The translations under genes and the position numbers were made by a program. Positions 47,368 through 55,377 of a stretch of DNA of 64,000 nt are shown here, piece by piece. Positions within the stretch are counted from its first letter, which is position 1, and each line of letters begins with the position of its first letter. The DNA comes from Rhizobium etli 8C-3 (GTDB lineage: Bacteria > Pseudomonadota > Alphaproteobacteria > Rhizobiales > Rhizobiaceae), in assembly GCF_001908375.1 (NCBI RefSeq), contig NZ_CP017244.1, positions 1,240,001 to 1,304,000 on the forward strand, given 5' to 3'. Under the pieces are notes generated by a model, which was given only the letters and a program-made list of their open reading frames with translations, had not been told where the DNA came from and ran no database searches.

Positions 47368-47832
47368 ATGAATGATAGTGCCCCCCTAAAGCGGACACGT
47401 CGCGCAGCAACGAAAACGGGATGCGCTGTCGAGGCGACGATCTCGGTTGTTGGTGGCGTCTGGAAGCCCGTCATCTTGTTTCATTTGCTCGATGGCAAAA
47501 TGAGATTTAACGCAATCTGTCGTCTCACTCCTGCTGCGACGCCACGAATGATCACGCTTCAATTGCGGGAGTTGGAGGCCGACGGCATTATTAGCCGGAC
47601 TATCTATCCGGAGGTGCCGCCCAGGGTAGAATACGAACTCACGGAACTCGGGCTATCATTGGAGCCATTGCTCGTCAGCATGTGCGAATGGGGCGAGAGA
47701 CTTCAGGCGTTGCATGGTATTCCCTGCGACATCGGAAACTGCAGACCTCGGTCTCAGAAGCGGGTTTTGGCGGGCGGGCCTAATCGCTGGACCTCGGCTA
47801 CAGATGAGCCACCTCTCACTGAGGGGCCATGA
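47368..47832 (+). CDS. HxlR family transcriptional regulator with N-terminal Cys
   Basis: The 154-residue winged-helix protein has GCAVEATISVVGGVWKPVILFHLLDGKMRFNAICR and a wing with EVPPRVEYELTELG, typical HxlR. Cys19 just before helix 1 matches the sensing Cys of redox or quinone-responsive members such as YodB and QorR. The C-terminal 35 residues extend beyond the usual 110-120-residue core, with further Cys residues (PCDIGNCRP). It probably represses the divergent NmrA gene and itself. Confidence 0.87.
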   Translation: MNDSAPLKRTRRAATKTGCAVEATISVVGGVWKPVILFHLLDGKMRFNAICRLTPAATPRMITLQLRELEADGIISRTIYPEVPPRVEYELTELGLSLEPLLVSMCEWGERLQALHGIPCDIGNCRPRSQKRVLAGGPNRWTSATDEPPLTEGP

Positions 47833-47914
47833 TTTGCGGACTTGTCGCGGTGCGTTCGCTCCTACAGGCTGGTGCCGGCGACTGTACGCTTCGCCAGACC
47901 TCAATCGCCTTGAA

Positions 47915-47936
47915 CAGATACGAACCAGATACGAAC
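47915..47936. repeat. Tandem duplication of an 11-base unit
   Basis: AGATACGAACC occurs twice in direct succession (47915-47925 and 47926-47936) in the gap between hxlR and the leftward lysR. It is probably replication slippage; no function is suggested. Confidence 0.5.
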
Positions 47937-48063
47937 CTTCGGCCCGTGCACTTCAGCGGCTAAGCGATTTGATTGAAGCGCATTTCTCACGTGACCGATT
48001 CTGCGAACATCATCCAAACCGCAAATTGTCTTTTGGGAAGGACGACAGATCTTGAGTGTTTCC

Positions 48064-48975
48064 TTAATAAAGTTTTTGAGAAATGTGCTCGGCCATGAAA
48101 TCAATGAAAGCGCGAACTTTAGGCGCTCTTGCCGACATAGGGGGCCAGACGAGCGAAACGCTGCCACGTTCGCCCGTGTAATCTGCGAGAACGGCTTTGA
48201 GACGCCCCGCCGCAATGTCATCGCTCACGAGATAGCTCGGCACCTGAATGATTCCTAATCCACCCAGTGCGGCCGATGCAAGTGCCTCGCCGTCGTTCAA
48301 TATCGTAGACGGCTTGATTGGCGTTGCTTGGGGTGAATTCCTGAACGCCCAAACCTCTGGCCGGCCGGTGGTTGGAAAACGATAGTATATACAGCAGTGA
48401 CTATGGAGATCGGCTGGACTTTGCGGAATGCCGCGGTGGGCAAGATATCCAGGTGAGGCGCATGTTGTGAATGTATGTGGTCCGATCCTTCGTGCGCGTA
48501 AGGTTGAGTCGTCCAGCTCTCCAAGTCGCAGCACCACGTCATATCCGCCCTCGATGATATCAACCTTCACGTCATCGAGGCTGATTTCGGTCGTCACCTC
48601 TGGAAACCGGGTTCGAAAATCAAGGAGCGCCGGCATGACGATCTTGCGACCTAACACTGTGGGCACGCTCACCTTGAGGCGACCTCGGGGCGCCTTCTGG
48701 ACCAGATGAAGCTCTTGCTCAGCATCTTGCAGTTCTTTCACGATACGGGTGACGTATCGGTACAGGATGTCACCTTCGCCGGTCACGGCCAGCGACCTGG
48801 TCGTACGGTTTAACAACCGCAGACCTAGACGCGCTTCAAGGCGCTCTACCGCTTTGCCCACGGCCGATGCGGATAGGCCGAGCTTCCTTCCCGCAGCCGC
48901 AAAACTTCCGGTTTCGACGGCGACTGAAAATGCGACAAGGCCGCTGAGGGACTCTATGGAGACGATTGACGACAT
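48064..48975 (-). CDS. LysR family transcriptional regulator
   Basis: The 303-residue protein has a LysR DNA-binding domain (LVAFSVAVETGSFAAAGRKLGLSASAVGKAVERLEARLG, residues 12-50) and the effector domain start RGRLKVSVPTVLGRKIVMPALLDFRTRFPEV of the CrgA/AaeR-like group. It is divergent from the membrane protein and aldehyde dehydrogenase genes at 49173-50956, its likely targets. Confidence 0.9.
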   Translation of the reverse strand: MSSIVSIESLSGLVAFSVAVETGSFAAAGRKLGLSASAVGKAVERLEARLGLRLLNRTTRSLAVTGEGDILYRYVTRIVKELQDAEQELHLVQKAPRGRLKVSVPTVLGRKIVMPALLDFRTRFPEVTTEISLDDVKVDIIEGGYDVVLRLGELDDSTLRARRIGPHTFTTCASPGYLAHRGIPQSPADLHSHCCIYYRFPTTGRPEVWAFRNSPQATPIKPSTILNDGEALASAALGGLGIIQVPSYLVSDDIAAGRLKAVLADYTGERGSVSLVWPPMSARAPKVRAFIDFMAEHISQKLY

Positions 48976-49172
48976 TATGGCCGGTATGATGCGACGAGTA
49001 CCCCTATTCCGTCAACTGCTGCGATCCTCCAATATCTGAACAGCAAACGCTGGGGCAACCGCCTCCAGAGTGCCGAGCTAAGCTTTGGGAGGAAGTAATC
49101 TTGTATTTCACTCACGCACACGTTCCCCCATCGTTGATCATCTCACGCGCCGAATAACGGATCAAGCAAGCA

Positions 49173-49430
49173 ATGACCCGGTTGCGGCAGGTGATCTTGG
49201 AACGCTTGAAAACGACCGTGATGGATTGGCTCGCCGTCTACCCGAGCGTCCTTCTGGTTATCTGGCTTGTGGGCGACCGTACGCAGAACTGGCCAACGCC
49301 ACTGCGTGTTTTGGGCGCAACGCTCTTGATCGTGCCGATTGTTACAAACATTAGCCAGCCCGCAGTGAGGACGATTGTCGGGAAAATCGAAAAGGAAATT
49401 GTGCGGTGGCAATCGAGAAGCCGGCTCTAA
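49173..49430 (+). CDS. Small two-helix membrane protein
   Basis: The 85-residue protein has two hydrophobic segments (WLAVYPSVLLVIWLVGD, about 19-35, and PLRVLGATLLIVPIVTNI, about 43-60) flanked by basic ends, a small inner-membrane protein of unknown family. The ATG has a poor ribosome site. The gene ends before the preferred aldehyde dehydrogenase start at 49478, so the two are probably co-transcribed. Confidence 0.6.
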   Translation: MTRLRQVILERLKTTVMDWLAVYPSVLLVIWLVGDRTQNWPTPLRVLGATLLIVPIVTNISQPAVRTIVGKIEKEIVRWQSRSRL

Positions 49431-49477
49431 CCTCGTCCGTCTTGGACGATCACTCAAAAGTCGAAGGATCCAGAGAT

Positions 49478-50956
49478 ATGACGATGACTCCCGACAGCGC
49501 AACGAGCCGGAAAGCCTTCAATTGGATCAACGGATCCCAGTGCCAAGAAGGTGAGTTGAAGCGATCCATCGACCCGGCGACTTACAACGTAATCGGCCAC
49601 TATCCCGACTACGGCCTTGAGGCCGCGAAATTTGCCGTGGCAGCAGCCTCAAAAGCCTTTCGTGAGACTTTGTGGGCGCACGATCACGAACTACGGGCGC
49701 GTGTGCTCGACCAACTAGCGTGCGCTTTTGAGCGCAATCGCGACAGACTGCTCGAGATTCTGTCGTTGGAGAACGGCAAGGTGAAGGCAGAAGCCGCGTT
49801 CGAGTTGGACATGGTTGCGAGTAAGCTTCGCTATTCGGCCGCAACTGCTCTGGTCGAAGGCGGACGGGCGATGACACCCAAGCCGGGGAGCATTTCCCTG
49901 ATCCTTCGGCAACCGATGGGGGTCGCCGCAGTTATCGCCCCTTGGAACTCTCCGGTTATTCTGACTATCCGCTCGCTGGCTCCAGCGCTTGCTGCTGGTT
50001 GCACCACGGTCATCAAGCTTCCGGCGCAAGTCGCACAGACTGCAAGCGTTATGGCGGAGATAATGGCTGAAGCAGAAGATCTTCCGAACGGCGTGATCAA
50101 TCTGTTCTTCGAGAGCGGGCCTGAAGGCTCTGCCTATCTCGTGGACTCGCCGGAGGTTCCGGTCGTCAGTTTCACAGGATCCACCCGTACCGGCCGAGCC
50201 ATCAGCAGCACTGGCGCAAGGTATCTCAAGCGTTTCGGCATGGAACTCGGCGGCAAGACGCCGATGATCGTCTTTGACGATGCAGACCTCGATGCCGCTT
50301 TGCCGGTCCTGGAAAAGGCACTAACAGTCTTCAGCGGCCAGTTTTGTATGACGGGCTCCCGCATGCTCGTGCAGAATGGCAAATACGAGGCCGTTCGCGA
50401 CGGCTTGGCGGAGAGGTTGCGCAACGTCAAGGTCGGCCCCGCCGCCGACCTCTCCAGCGACATGGGGCCTTTGATCGACCGCGCCAACGTCGAGCGGGTC
50501 GATGGTGTTGTCGAGGCCGCTATCGCAGCCGGGGCGAAGGTCGTCGAGCGTGGCGGTCCCATCAATGTTGGTCCGCTTGCGGACGGCGCCTTCTTCCGTC
50601 CGGCGCTTCTGGAAGTTTCCGACAACAGTCTCGCTATCGTCCAAGAGGAGACTTTTGGTCCGGTGCTGACGATTCAGAGGTTCGCTGACGAGGCGGAAGC
50701 GATCCGGCTTGCCAACGACAATGAGTACGGACTGTCGGCCAGCATTTGGACACGCGATGTCGATCGATCCTTGCGCGTTGCGCAGGCGCTCGAGGCGGGC
50801 TCAGTGTGGATCAATGACTGGGCGAAAGTTTACGACGGTACCGAAGAGGGCGGGTTCAAGCAGTCTGGCCTTGGCCGCCTGAACGGTCTGGCTGCGCTCG
50901 ACGATTTCATTGAACACAAGCATATCGCGCTCAAGCCGGGCTTGACGCATCGCTGA
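49478..50956 (+). CDS. Aldehyde dehydrogenase family protein
   Basis: The 492-residue enzyme oxidises an aldehyde to an acid with NAD(P). It has APWNSPV (Asn157), FTGSTRTGR (cofactor loop), MELGGKTPMIV (general-base Glu256) and GQFCMTGSR (nucleophile Cys290), then EETFGPVLTIQRF. The start at 49478 has AAGGA upstream; a GTG at 49406 would overlap the membrane protein gene. A SnoaL-like gene follows after 31 bases. The substrate is unknown. Confidence 0.92.
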   Translation: MTMTPDSATSRKAFNWINGSQCQEGELKRSIDPATYNVIGHYPDYGLEAAKFAVAAASKAFRETLWAHDHELRARVLDQLACAFERNRDRLLEILSLENGKVKAEAAFELDMVASKLRYSAATALVEGGRAMTPKPGSISLILRQPMGVAAVIAPWNSPVILTIRSLAPALAAGCTTVIKLPAQVAQTASVMAEIMAEAEDLPNGVINLFFESGPEGSAYLVDSPEVPVVSFTGSTRTGRAISSTGARYLKRFGMELGGKTPMIVFDDADLDAALPVLEKALTVFSGQFCMTGSRMLVQNGKYEAVRDGLAERLRNVKVGPAADLSSDMGPLIDRANVERVDGVVEAAIAAGAKVVERGGPINVGPLADGAFFRPALLEVSDNSLAIVQEETFGPVLTIQRFADEAEAIRLANDNEYGLSASIWTRDVDRSLRVAQALEAGSVWINDWAKVYDGTEEGGFKQSGLGRLNGLAALDDFIEHKHIALKPGLTHR

Positions 50957-50987
50957 CACCCAAAGTCACTCAAAAGGAGGAATAACC

Positions 50988-51500
50988 ATGTCTACCGATA
51001 CGAACGCCGAGAAGAAGTTATCGAAAGCAGAACCAGCGTCGCCGACATCGCCTTTGGGGGTGTTGCAGTCGATCTTGTCGAACCCGACCGACCTGGAGTT
51101 CGTCAAACAATTCACGACGGACGATTTCATTTATGTTTCGCTGAACTATGAGCACCCGGAGCTGAAACGGATCATGCCTTGGGCAGGTACCAACGAAGGT
51201 ACCGAAGGGCTGGTTCAGACTTTCATCGATGTCGGCCGTTACTGGACGACAGACAACTTCGAAATCCAGGACAGTTTCGAAAATAAGAACGGCGCGGCGA
51301 TCTTCGGCACATTCACCTACACATCAAACGTTTTGGGTAAAACGGTGACGTCGCCCTTCTCGGTTCTGGCGCGCGGCGAGAACGGCAAGTTGTCCTACGT
51401 GCAGTTTATGGAAGATACTTTCGCAACCGTCCGCAGTTTCAGAGATGGCGGCGAGTATTCCATTAAAGCGAGCCCAGACGGGTCCGAAATCACCGTCTGA
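50988..51500 (+). CDS. SnoaL-like nuclear transport factor 2 family protein
   Basis: The 170-residue protein resembles SnoaL-like NTF2-fold proteins of soil bacteria: PLGVLQSILSNPTDLEFVKQFTTDDFIYVSLNYEHPELKRIMPWAGTNEG followed by a five-stranded sheet region with FGTFTYTSNVLGKTVTSPFSVLARGENGKLSYVQFMEDT. AAAGGAGG before the ATG is the strongest ribosome site in this block. It shares a transcript with the aldehyde dehydrogenase. No catalytic residues can be assigned. Confidence 0.8.
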   Translation: MSTDTNAEKKLSKAEPASPTSPLGVLQSILSNPTDLEFVKQFTTDDFIYVSLNYEHPELKRIMPWAGTNEGTEGLVQTFIDVGRYWTTDNFEIQDSFENKNGAAIFGTFTYTSNVLGKTVTSPFSVLARGENGKLSYVQFMEDTFATVRSFRDGGEYSIKASPDGSEITV

Positions 51501-51733
51501 AGGTAAGTCCGCCTCGCCCGCATCGATCACTCACTCGATAAGATAGGTTTTTGAGTGGGAAGTATTCGGAAGGCGAGCTCACGAAACTTCGGCCAGTTTT
51601 CGGAATGCAGCGCCGAAGAAAACAATCCTGATCCGAATTGCTGCCTAGGTTCTTGCCGAGCAGCTTTCTCTCAACCGATGGCCACTTAGGCTGGGCGGCG
51701 CCTTTCGCCGTGGCTGAATGCAAGGATATCCAG

Positions 51734-52429
51734 ATGGCAAATTATCTACAGGTGCTAACTCCATCAAACTCTCAGCTTATTTTCATTGATCAACAGCCGC
51801 AAATGGCGTTTGGCGTCCAGTCGATCGATCGTCAAACGCTGAAGAACAATGTCGTCGGCCTTGCCAAGGCTGCGAAGATCTTCGACATTCCGACGACGAT
51901 TACGACAGTCGAGACGGACAGCTTTTCCGGCAACACCTTTCCTGAGCTGCTTGCCGTCTACCCGGAACACGACATCCTCGAGCGGACCTCGATGAACTCG
52001 TGGGATGATCAGAATGTGCGCGATGCGCTGGCGAAGAATGCTGCCGATGGCCGCAGGAAGATCGTCGTGGCGGGCCTCTGGACTGAGGTATGCAATATCA
52101 CCTTCGCGCTTTCCGCACTCCACGATGTGCCGGATTACGAGATCTACATGGTCGCAGACGCTTCGGGCGGCACCTCGCTCGACGCGCACAAATACGCCAT
52201 GGATCGCATGGTGCAAGCCGGTGTGATCCCGGTGACCTGGCAGCAGGTGCTGCTCGAATGGCAGCGCGACTGGGCGCGCAAGGAAACCTACGACGCCGTC
52301 ACGTCGCTGGTGCGCGAACATTCCGGCGCTTACGGCATGGGCATCGACTACGCCGTCACTCACGTCCATGGCGGCGCTGAGCGCGTCAAGCACGGCAAGC
52401 GGATCGGCCCGAACCCGGCTGCACGGTAA
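51734..52429 (+). CDS. Isochorismatase-fold cysteine hydrolase (YcaC-like)
   Basis: The 231-residue protein has LIFIDQQPQMAFGV with catalytic Asp19 and VVAGLWTEVCNITFALSAL with nucleophile Cys120, the isochorismatase-like Asp-Lys-Cys arrangement; the expected Lys is not obvious and an Arg occupies ILERTSMNSW. YcaC-like proteins hydrolyse uncertain amide or imine substrates. AAGGA lies eight bases before 51734. A strong terminator follows the stop, before the xapX remnant. Confidence 0.86.
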   Translation: MANYLQVLTPSNSQLIFIDQQPQMAFGVQSIDRQTLKNNVVGLAKAAKIFDIPTTITTVETDSFSGNTFPELLAVYPEHDILERTSMNSWDDQNVRDALAKNAADGRRKIVVAGLWTEVCNITFALSALHDVPDYEIYMVADASGGTSLDAHKYAMDRMVQAGVIPVTWQQVLLEWQRDWARKETYDAVTSLVREHSGAYGMGIDYAVTHVHGGAERVKHGKRIGPNPAAR

Positions 52430-52440
52430 GGCCTGATCGC

Positions 52441-52471
52441 ACCGCTCCGATAGTCCCTGTCGGAGCGGTTT
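52441..52471 (+). terminator. Intrinsic terminator after the isochorismatase-fold gene
   Basis: A perfect ten-base-pair stem, ACCGCTCCGA (52441-52450) and TCGGAGCGGT (52460-52469), with a nine-base loop and a TTT end, begins 12 bases after the stop codon. Confidence 0.7.
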
Positions 52472-52493
52472 CCGCCGCCGGAGGAGCTTTGCC

Positions 52494-52783
52494 GTGAAAC
52501 TCTACTTCTGTCGCTTGGCGCTGGGCTGCTCGTCGGCGTCGTCTATAGCCTGCTCAATGTCCGCTCGCCGGCGCCGCCGGTCATCGCGCTGGTGGGGCCG
52601 CTCGGCATTCTCGTCGGCGAGCAGATCGTCCCGCTTGCGAAAACAATCTGGGGCAGGCAACCCGCAGCCATCTCGTGGCTCAACGACATCAAGCCCCACA
52701 TGTTCGGCCATCTGCCGAAGGGCAATCATGGCAGCGCCGAGATCGCCGGTCGCCAGATACCGCCCGCAAAGGAGAAAATCTGA
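52494..52783 (+). pseudogene. Frameshifted xapX-family small membrane protein
   Basis: GGAGGAG lies seven bases before GTG 52494, which opens MKLYF-type XapX sequence. The frame is lost about five codons in, but one missing base (expected TTCCTGTCG, found TTCTGTCG near 52508) restores LSLGAGLLVGVVYSLLNVRS and GPLGILVGEQIVPLAKTIWG, the hallmark XapX core. The restored frame runs to the TGA at 52781-52783. The deletion is either real or a sequencing error. The end overlaps the amidohydrolase ATG (TGATG). Confidence 0.75.
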
Positions 52784-54765
52784 TGCCTACACGCAGAACC
52801 CTTCTCGGCGCAGCATCCAGCCTCGCCTTTCCATCGCTCTTCTCATCGGCCCATGCCGCCGATCCCGTGAGAACCGGGGCTAGTAAGATGCATCCTGATA
52901 TCATCCTGCACAACGGACAGCTAACCACGCTCGATCGAACCAACCCGAGCCCAACCGCCGTTGCCATCATGGATGGTTTCTTTCTCGAGGTGGGCGTGGA
53001 TGGGGACATCATGCGTCTTGCCGGTCCCGAGACCAAAATCATCGATCTCAAGGGCAAGCGCGTGCTGCCCGGTCTGATCGACAACCATACCCACGTCGTT
53101 CGCGGCGGCCTGAACTACAACATGGAGCTGCGCTGGGACGGTGTCCGGTCACTAGCCGACGCCATGGACATGCTGAAGCGACAGGTGGCGATTACGCCAG
53201 CGCCGCAATGGGTCCGCGTGATCGGCGGCTTCACCGAGCATCAGTTCGTCGAAAAGCGACTGCCGATGCTCGAGGAGATCAACGCTGTCGCGCCTGACAC
53301 GCCAGTCTTCCTATTGCATCTCTACGACCGCGCATTGCTCAATGGCGCAGCTCTGCGTGCTGTCGGCTACACGCGGGATACTCCGAACCCGCCGGGCGGC
53401 GAGATCACTCGCGATGCCAACGGCAATCCCACTGGCATGCTGATCGCTACACCCAATGCCACCATTCTCTATGCAACACTGGCAAAGGGGCCAAAACTGC
53501 CGCTCGACTATCAGGTCAACTCCACCCGGCACTTCATGCGCGAGCTCAACCGGCTTGGCGTGACGGGCGTTATTGACGCCGGCGGTGGCTTCCAGAACTA
53601 CCCGGACGACTACCAGGTCATCCAGAAGCTCTCCGATGAAAATCAGATGACGGTACGCCTCGCCTACAATCTCTTTACGCAGAAGGCGAAGCAGGAAAAG
53701 GAGGACTTCCTCAACTGGACGTCGTCGGTCAAATACAAGCAGGGCAACGACTATTTCCGCCACAATGGTGCGGGGGAGAACCTGGTGGCCTCGGCTGCAG
53801 ATTTTGAAGACTTCCGTCAACCGCGGCCCGACTTGCGGCCCGAAATGGAGGGCGAGCTTGAGGGCGTCGTCCGCATCCTTGCCGAAAACCGCTGGCCCTG
53901 GCGTCTGCACGCCACCTATGACGAAACGATTTCGCGCGCGCTCGACGTCTTTGAAAAGGTCAGCAGGGATATCCCCTTCCAGGGACTGAACTGGTTCTTC
54001 GATCATGCGGAAACGATCTCGGATCGTTCGATCGATCGGATCGCGGCGCTCGGCGGCGGCATCGCCACCCAGCATCGCATGGCCTTCCAGGGCGAGTATT
54101 TCGTCGAGCGCTATGGCCATGGTGTTGCCGAAGCGACCCCGCCGATCCGTAAGATGCTGGACAAGGGCGTCAATGTCTCTGCCGGAACCGACGCGACCCG
54201 CGTCGCCTCCTACAATCCATGGGTCTCGCTGTCATGGATGATCACCGGCAAGACCATCGGCGGCATGCAGCTTTATCCGCGCGCCAACTGCCTCGACCGC
54301 GAGACGGCGCTCAGGATGTGGACGGATAAGGTCACTTGGTTTTCCAACGAGGAAGGCAAGAAGGGACGCATCGAGAAAGGCCAGTTCGCCGATCTGATCG
54401 TGCCGGACAAGGACTTCTTTTCCTGCCCCGAGGACGAGATCTCTTTCCTCACGTCGGATCTCACCATGGTCGGCGGCAAGGTCGTCTACGGCGCCGGTGA
54501 TTTCAGGGCGCTGGACGAGAACAACGTGCCGCCCGCGATGCCAGACTGGTCTCCGGTGCGTACATTCGGCGGTTATGCCGCCTGGGGCGAACCCGACGGC
54601 GCCGGCCGCAACTCGCTACGCCGAACGGCGATCTCGACATGCGGCTGCGCCAGCGATTGCGGCGTCCATGGCCACGATCATGCCGGTGCCTGGACCTCGA
54701 AACTGCCGGTCGCGGACCTGAAGGGTTTCTTCGGCGCTCTCGGCTGCTCCTGCTGGGCGGTGTGA
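52783..54765 (+). CDS. Exported YtcJ-like amidohydrolase
   Basis: The 660-residue protein has a Tat-like signal (TRRTLLGAASSLAFPSLFSSAHA, residues 3-25) and an amidohydrolase-3 body: RVLPGLIDNHTHVVRGG with the metal-binding HxH, LHATYDETISRALDVFE, NWFFDHAETISD and VSAGTDATRVASYNPW. YtcJ-like enzymes hydrolyse amides, ureas or imines. An unusual C-terminal tail of about 40 residues, CGCASDCGVHGHDHAGAW then GCSCWAV, holds six Cys and several His and may bind metal. The start overlaps the xapX stop. Confidence 0.86.
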   Translation: MPTRRTLLGAASSLAFPSLFSSAHAADPVRTGASKMHPDIILHNGQLTTLDRTNPSPTAVAIMDGFFLEVGVDGDIMRLAGPETKIIDLKGKRVLPGLIDNHTHVVRGGLNYNMELRWDGVRSLADAMDMLKRQVAITPAPQWVRVIGGFTEHQFVEKRLPMLEEINAVAPDTPVFLLHLYDRALLNGAALRAVGYTRDTPNPPGGEITRDANGNPTGMLIATPNATILYATLAKGPKLPLDYQVNSTRHFMRELNRLGVTGVIDAGGGFQNYPDDYQVIQKLSDENQMTVRLAYNLFTQKAKQEKEDFLNWTSSVKYKQGNDYFRHNGAGENLVASAADFEDFRQPRPDLRPEMEGELEGVVRILAENRWPWRLHATYDETISRALDVFEKVSRDIPFQGLNWFFDHAETISDRSIDRIAALGGGIATQHRMAFQGEYFVERYGHGVAEATPPIRKMLDKGVNVSAGTDATRVASYNPWVSLSWMITGKTIGGMQLYPRANCLDRETALRMWTDKVTWFSNEEGKKGRIEKGQFADLIVPDKDFFSCPEDEISFLTSDLTMVGGKVVYGAGDFRALDENNVPPAMPDWSPVRTFGGYAAWGEPDGAGRNSLRRTAISTCGCASDCGVHGHDHAGAWTSKLPVADLKGFFGALGCSCWAV

Positions 54766-54779
54766 TCCGGCGAGAACCG

Positions 54780-54806
54780 GATGGGCAGCGGCGATCGCTG
54801 CCCATC
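54780..54806 (+). terminator. Perfect 11-base-pair hairpin after the amidohydrolase
   Basis: GATGGGCAGCG (54780-54790) and CGCTGCCCATC (54796-54806) pair perfectly around a five-base loop. No T-run follows, so it may attenuate or stabilise rather than fully terminate before doxX. Confidence 0.55.
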
Positions 54807-54933
54807 CCTGATCGACCAACTCCGATAGAATTGCATCTTCGATTTTCAGTTGCTCGTCCAAGCCGGTTTATCGGCGGTTGCCCCTCCTGACACCGACGAC
54901 CCGGTCGGGCAGGTCACTTTGAGAGACGCACAG

Positions 54934-55377
54934 ATGACCGATAACCTTCCATCCGCAAGGCGCCTGGGCTCGTTGACCGCCCGGCTCGTTTCCGCTTCGC
55001 CGATCCGCACGCTGGCACTGCTCGCCCTCTGCGCCGCTTATATCCAGGGTCCGATTACCAAGATCCTAGATTTCTACGGCGCATTGGCCGAGATGACGCA
55101 TTTCGGCCTGCACCCGGCGCCATTCTTCGCTGTCTCCGTCATCGTCTTCGAACTCGTCGCCTCTGCCATGGTGGTGTCCGGCATCCTGCGCTGGGCAGGC
55201 GCGCTTGCCCTGTCCGGCTTCACGCTCCTCGCAACCTTTATTGCCCTCCGTTTCTGGGAAATGGCACCGGGCATGGAGCGCATGATGGCCACCAATGCCT
55301 TTTTCGAGCATGTCGGGCTCGCCGGCGCCTTTATTCTCGTGGCCGCCTTCGATCTAGAGAAAGGTGCGGGCGCATGA
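54934..55377 (+). CDS. DoxX family membrane protein
   Basis: The 147-residue protein has four hydrophobic segments with YIQGPITKILDFYGALAEMTHFGLHPAPFFA, GILRWAGALALSGFTLLATFIALRFWEM and a final segment, the DoxX family pattern. DoxX proteins support membrane redox or detoxification systems, often with thiosulfate or reactive species. The start at 54934 has only a weak GAGAG site. Its stop overlaps the MFS gene start by four bases, so the two are coupled. Confidence 0.85.
   Translation: MTDNLPSARRLGSLTARLVSASPIRTLALLALCAAYIQGPITKILDFYGALAEMTHFGLHPAPFFAVSVIVFELVASAMVVSGILRWAGALALSGFTLLATFIALRFWEMAPGMERMMATNAFFEHVGLAGAFILVAAFDLEKGAGA

Noticed and set aside
47915..47936. Tandem 11-base repeat as a CRISPR or regulator-binding array
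   Set aside because: There are only two copies without spacers; slippage is the simpler explanation.
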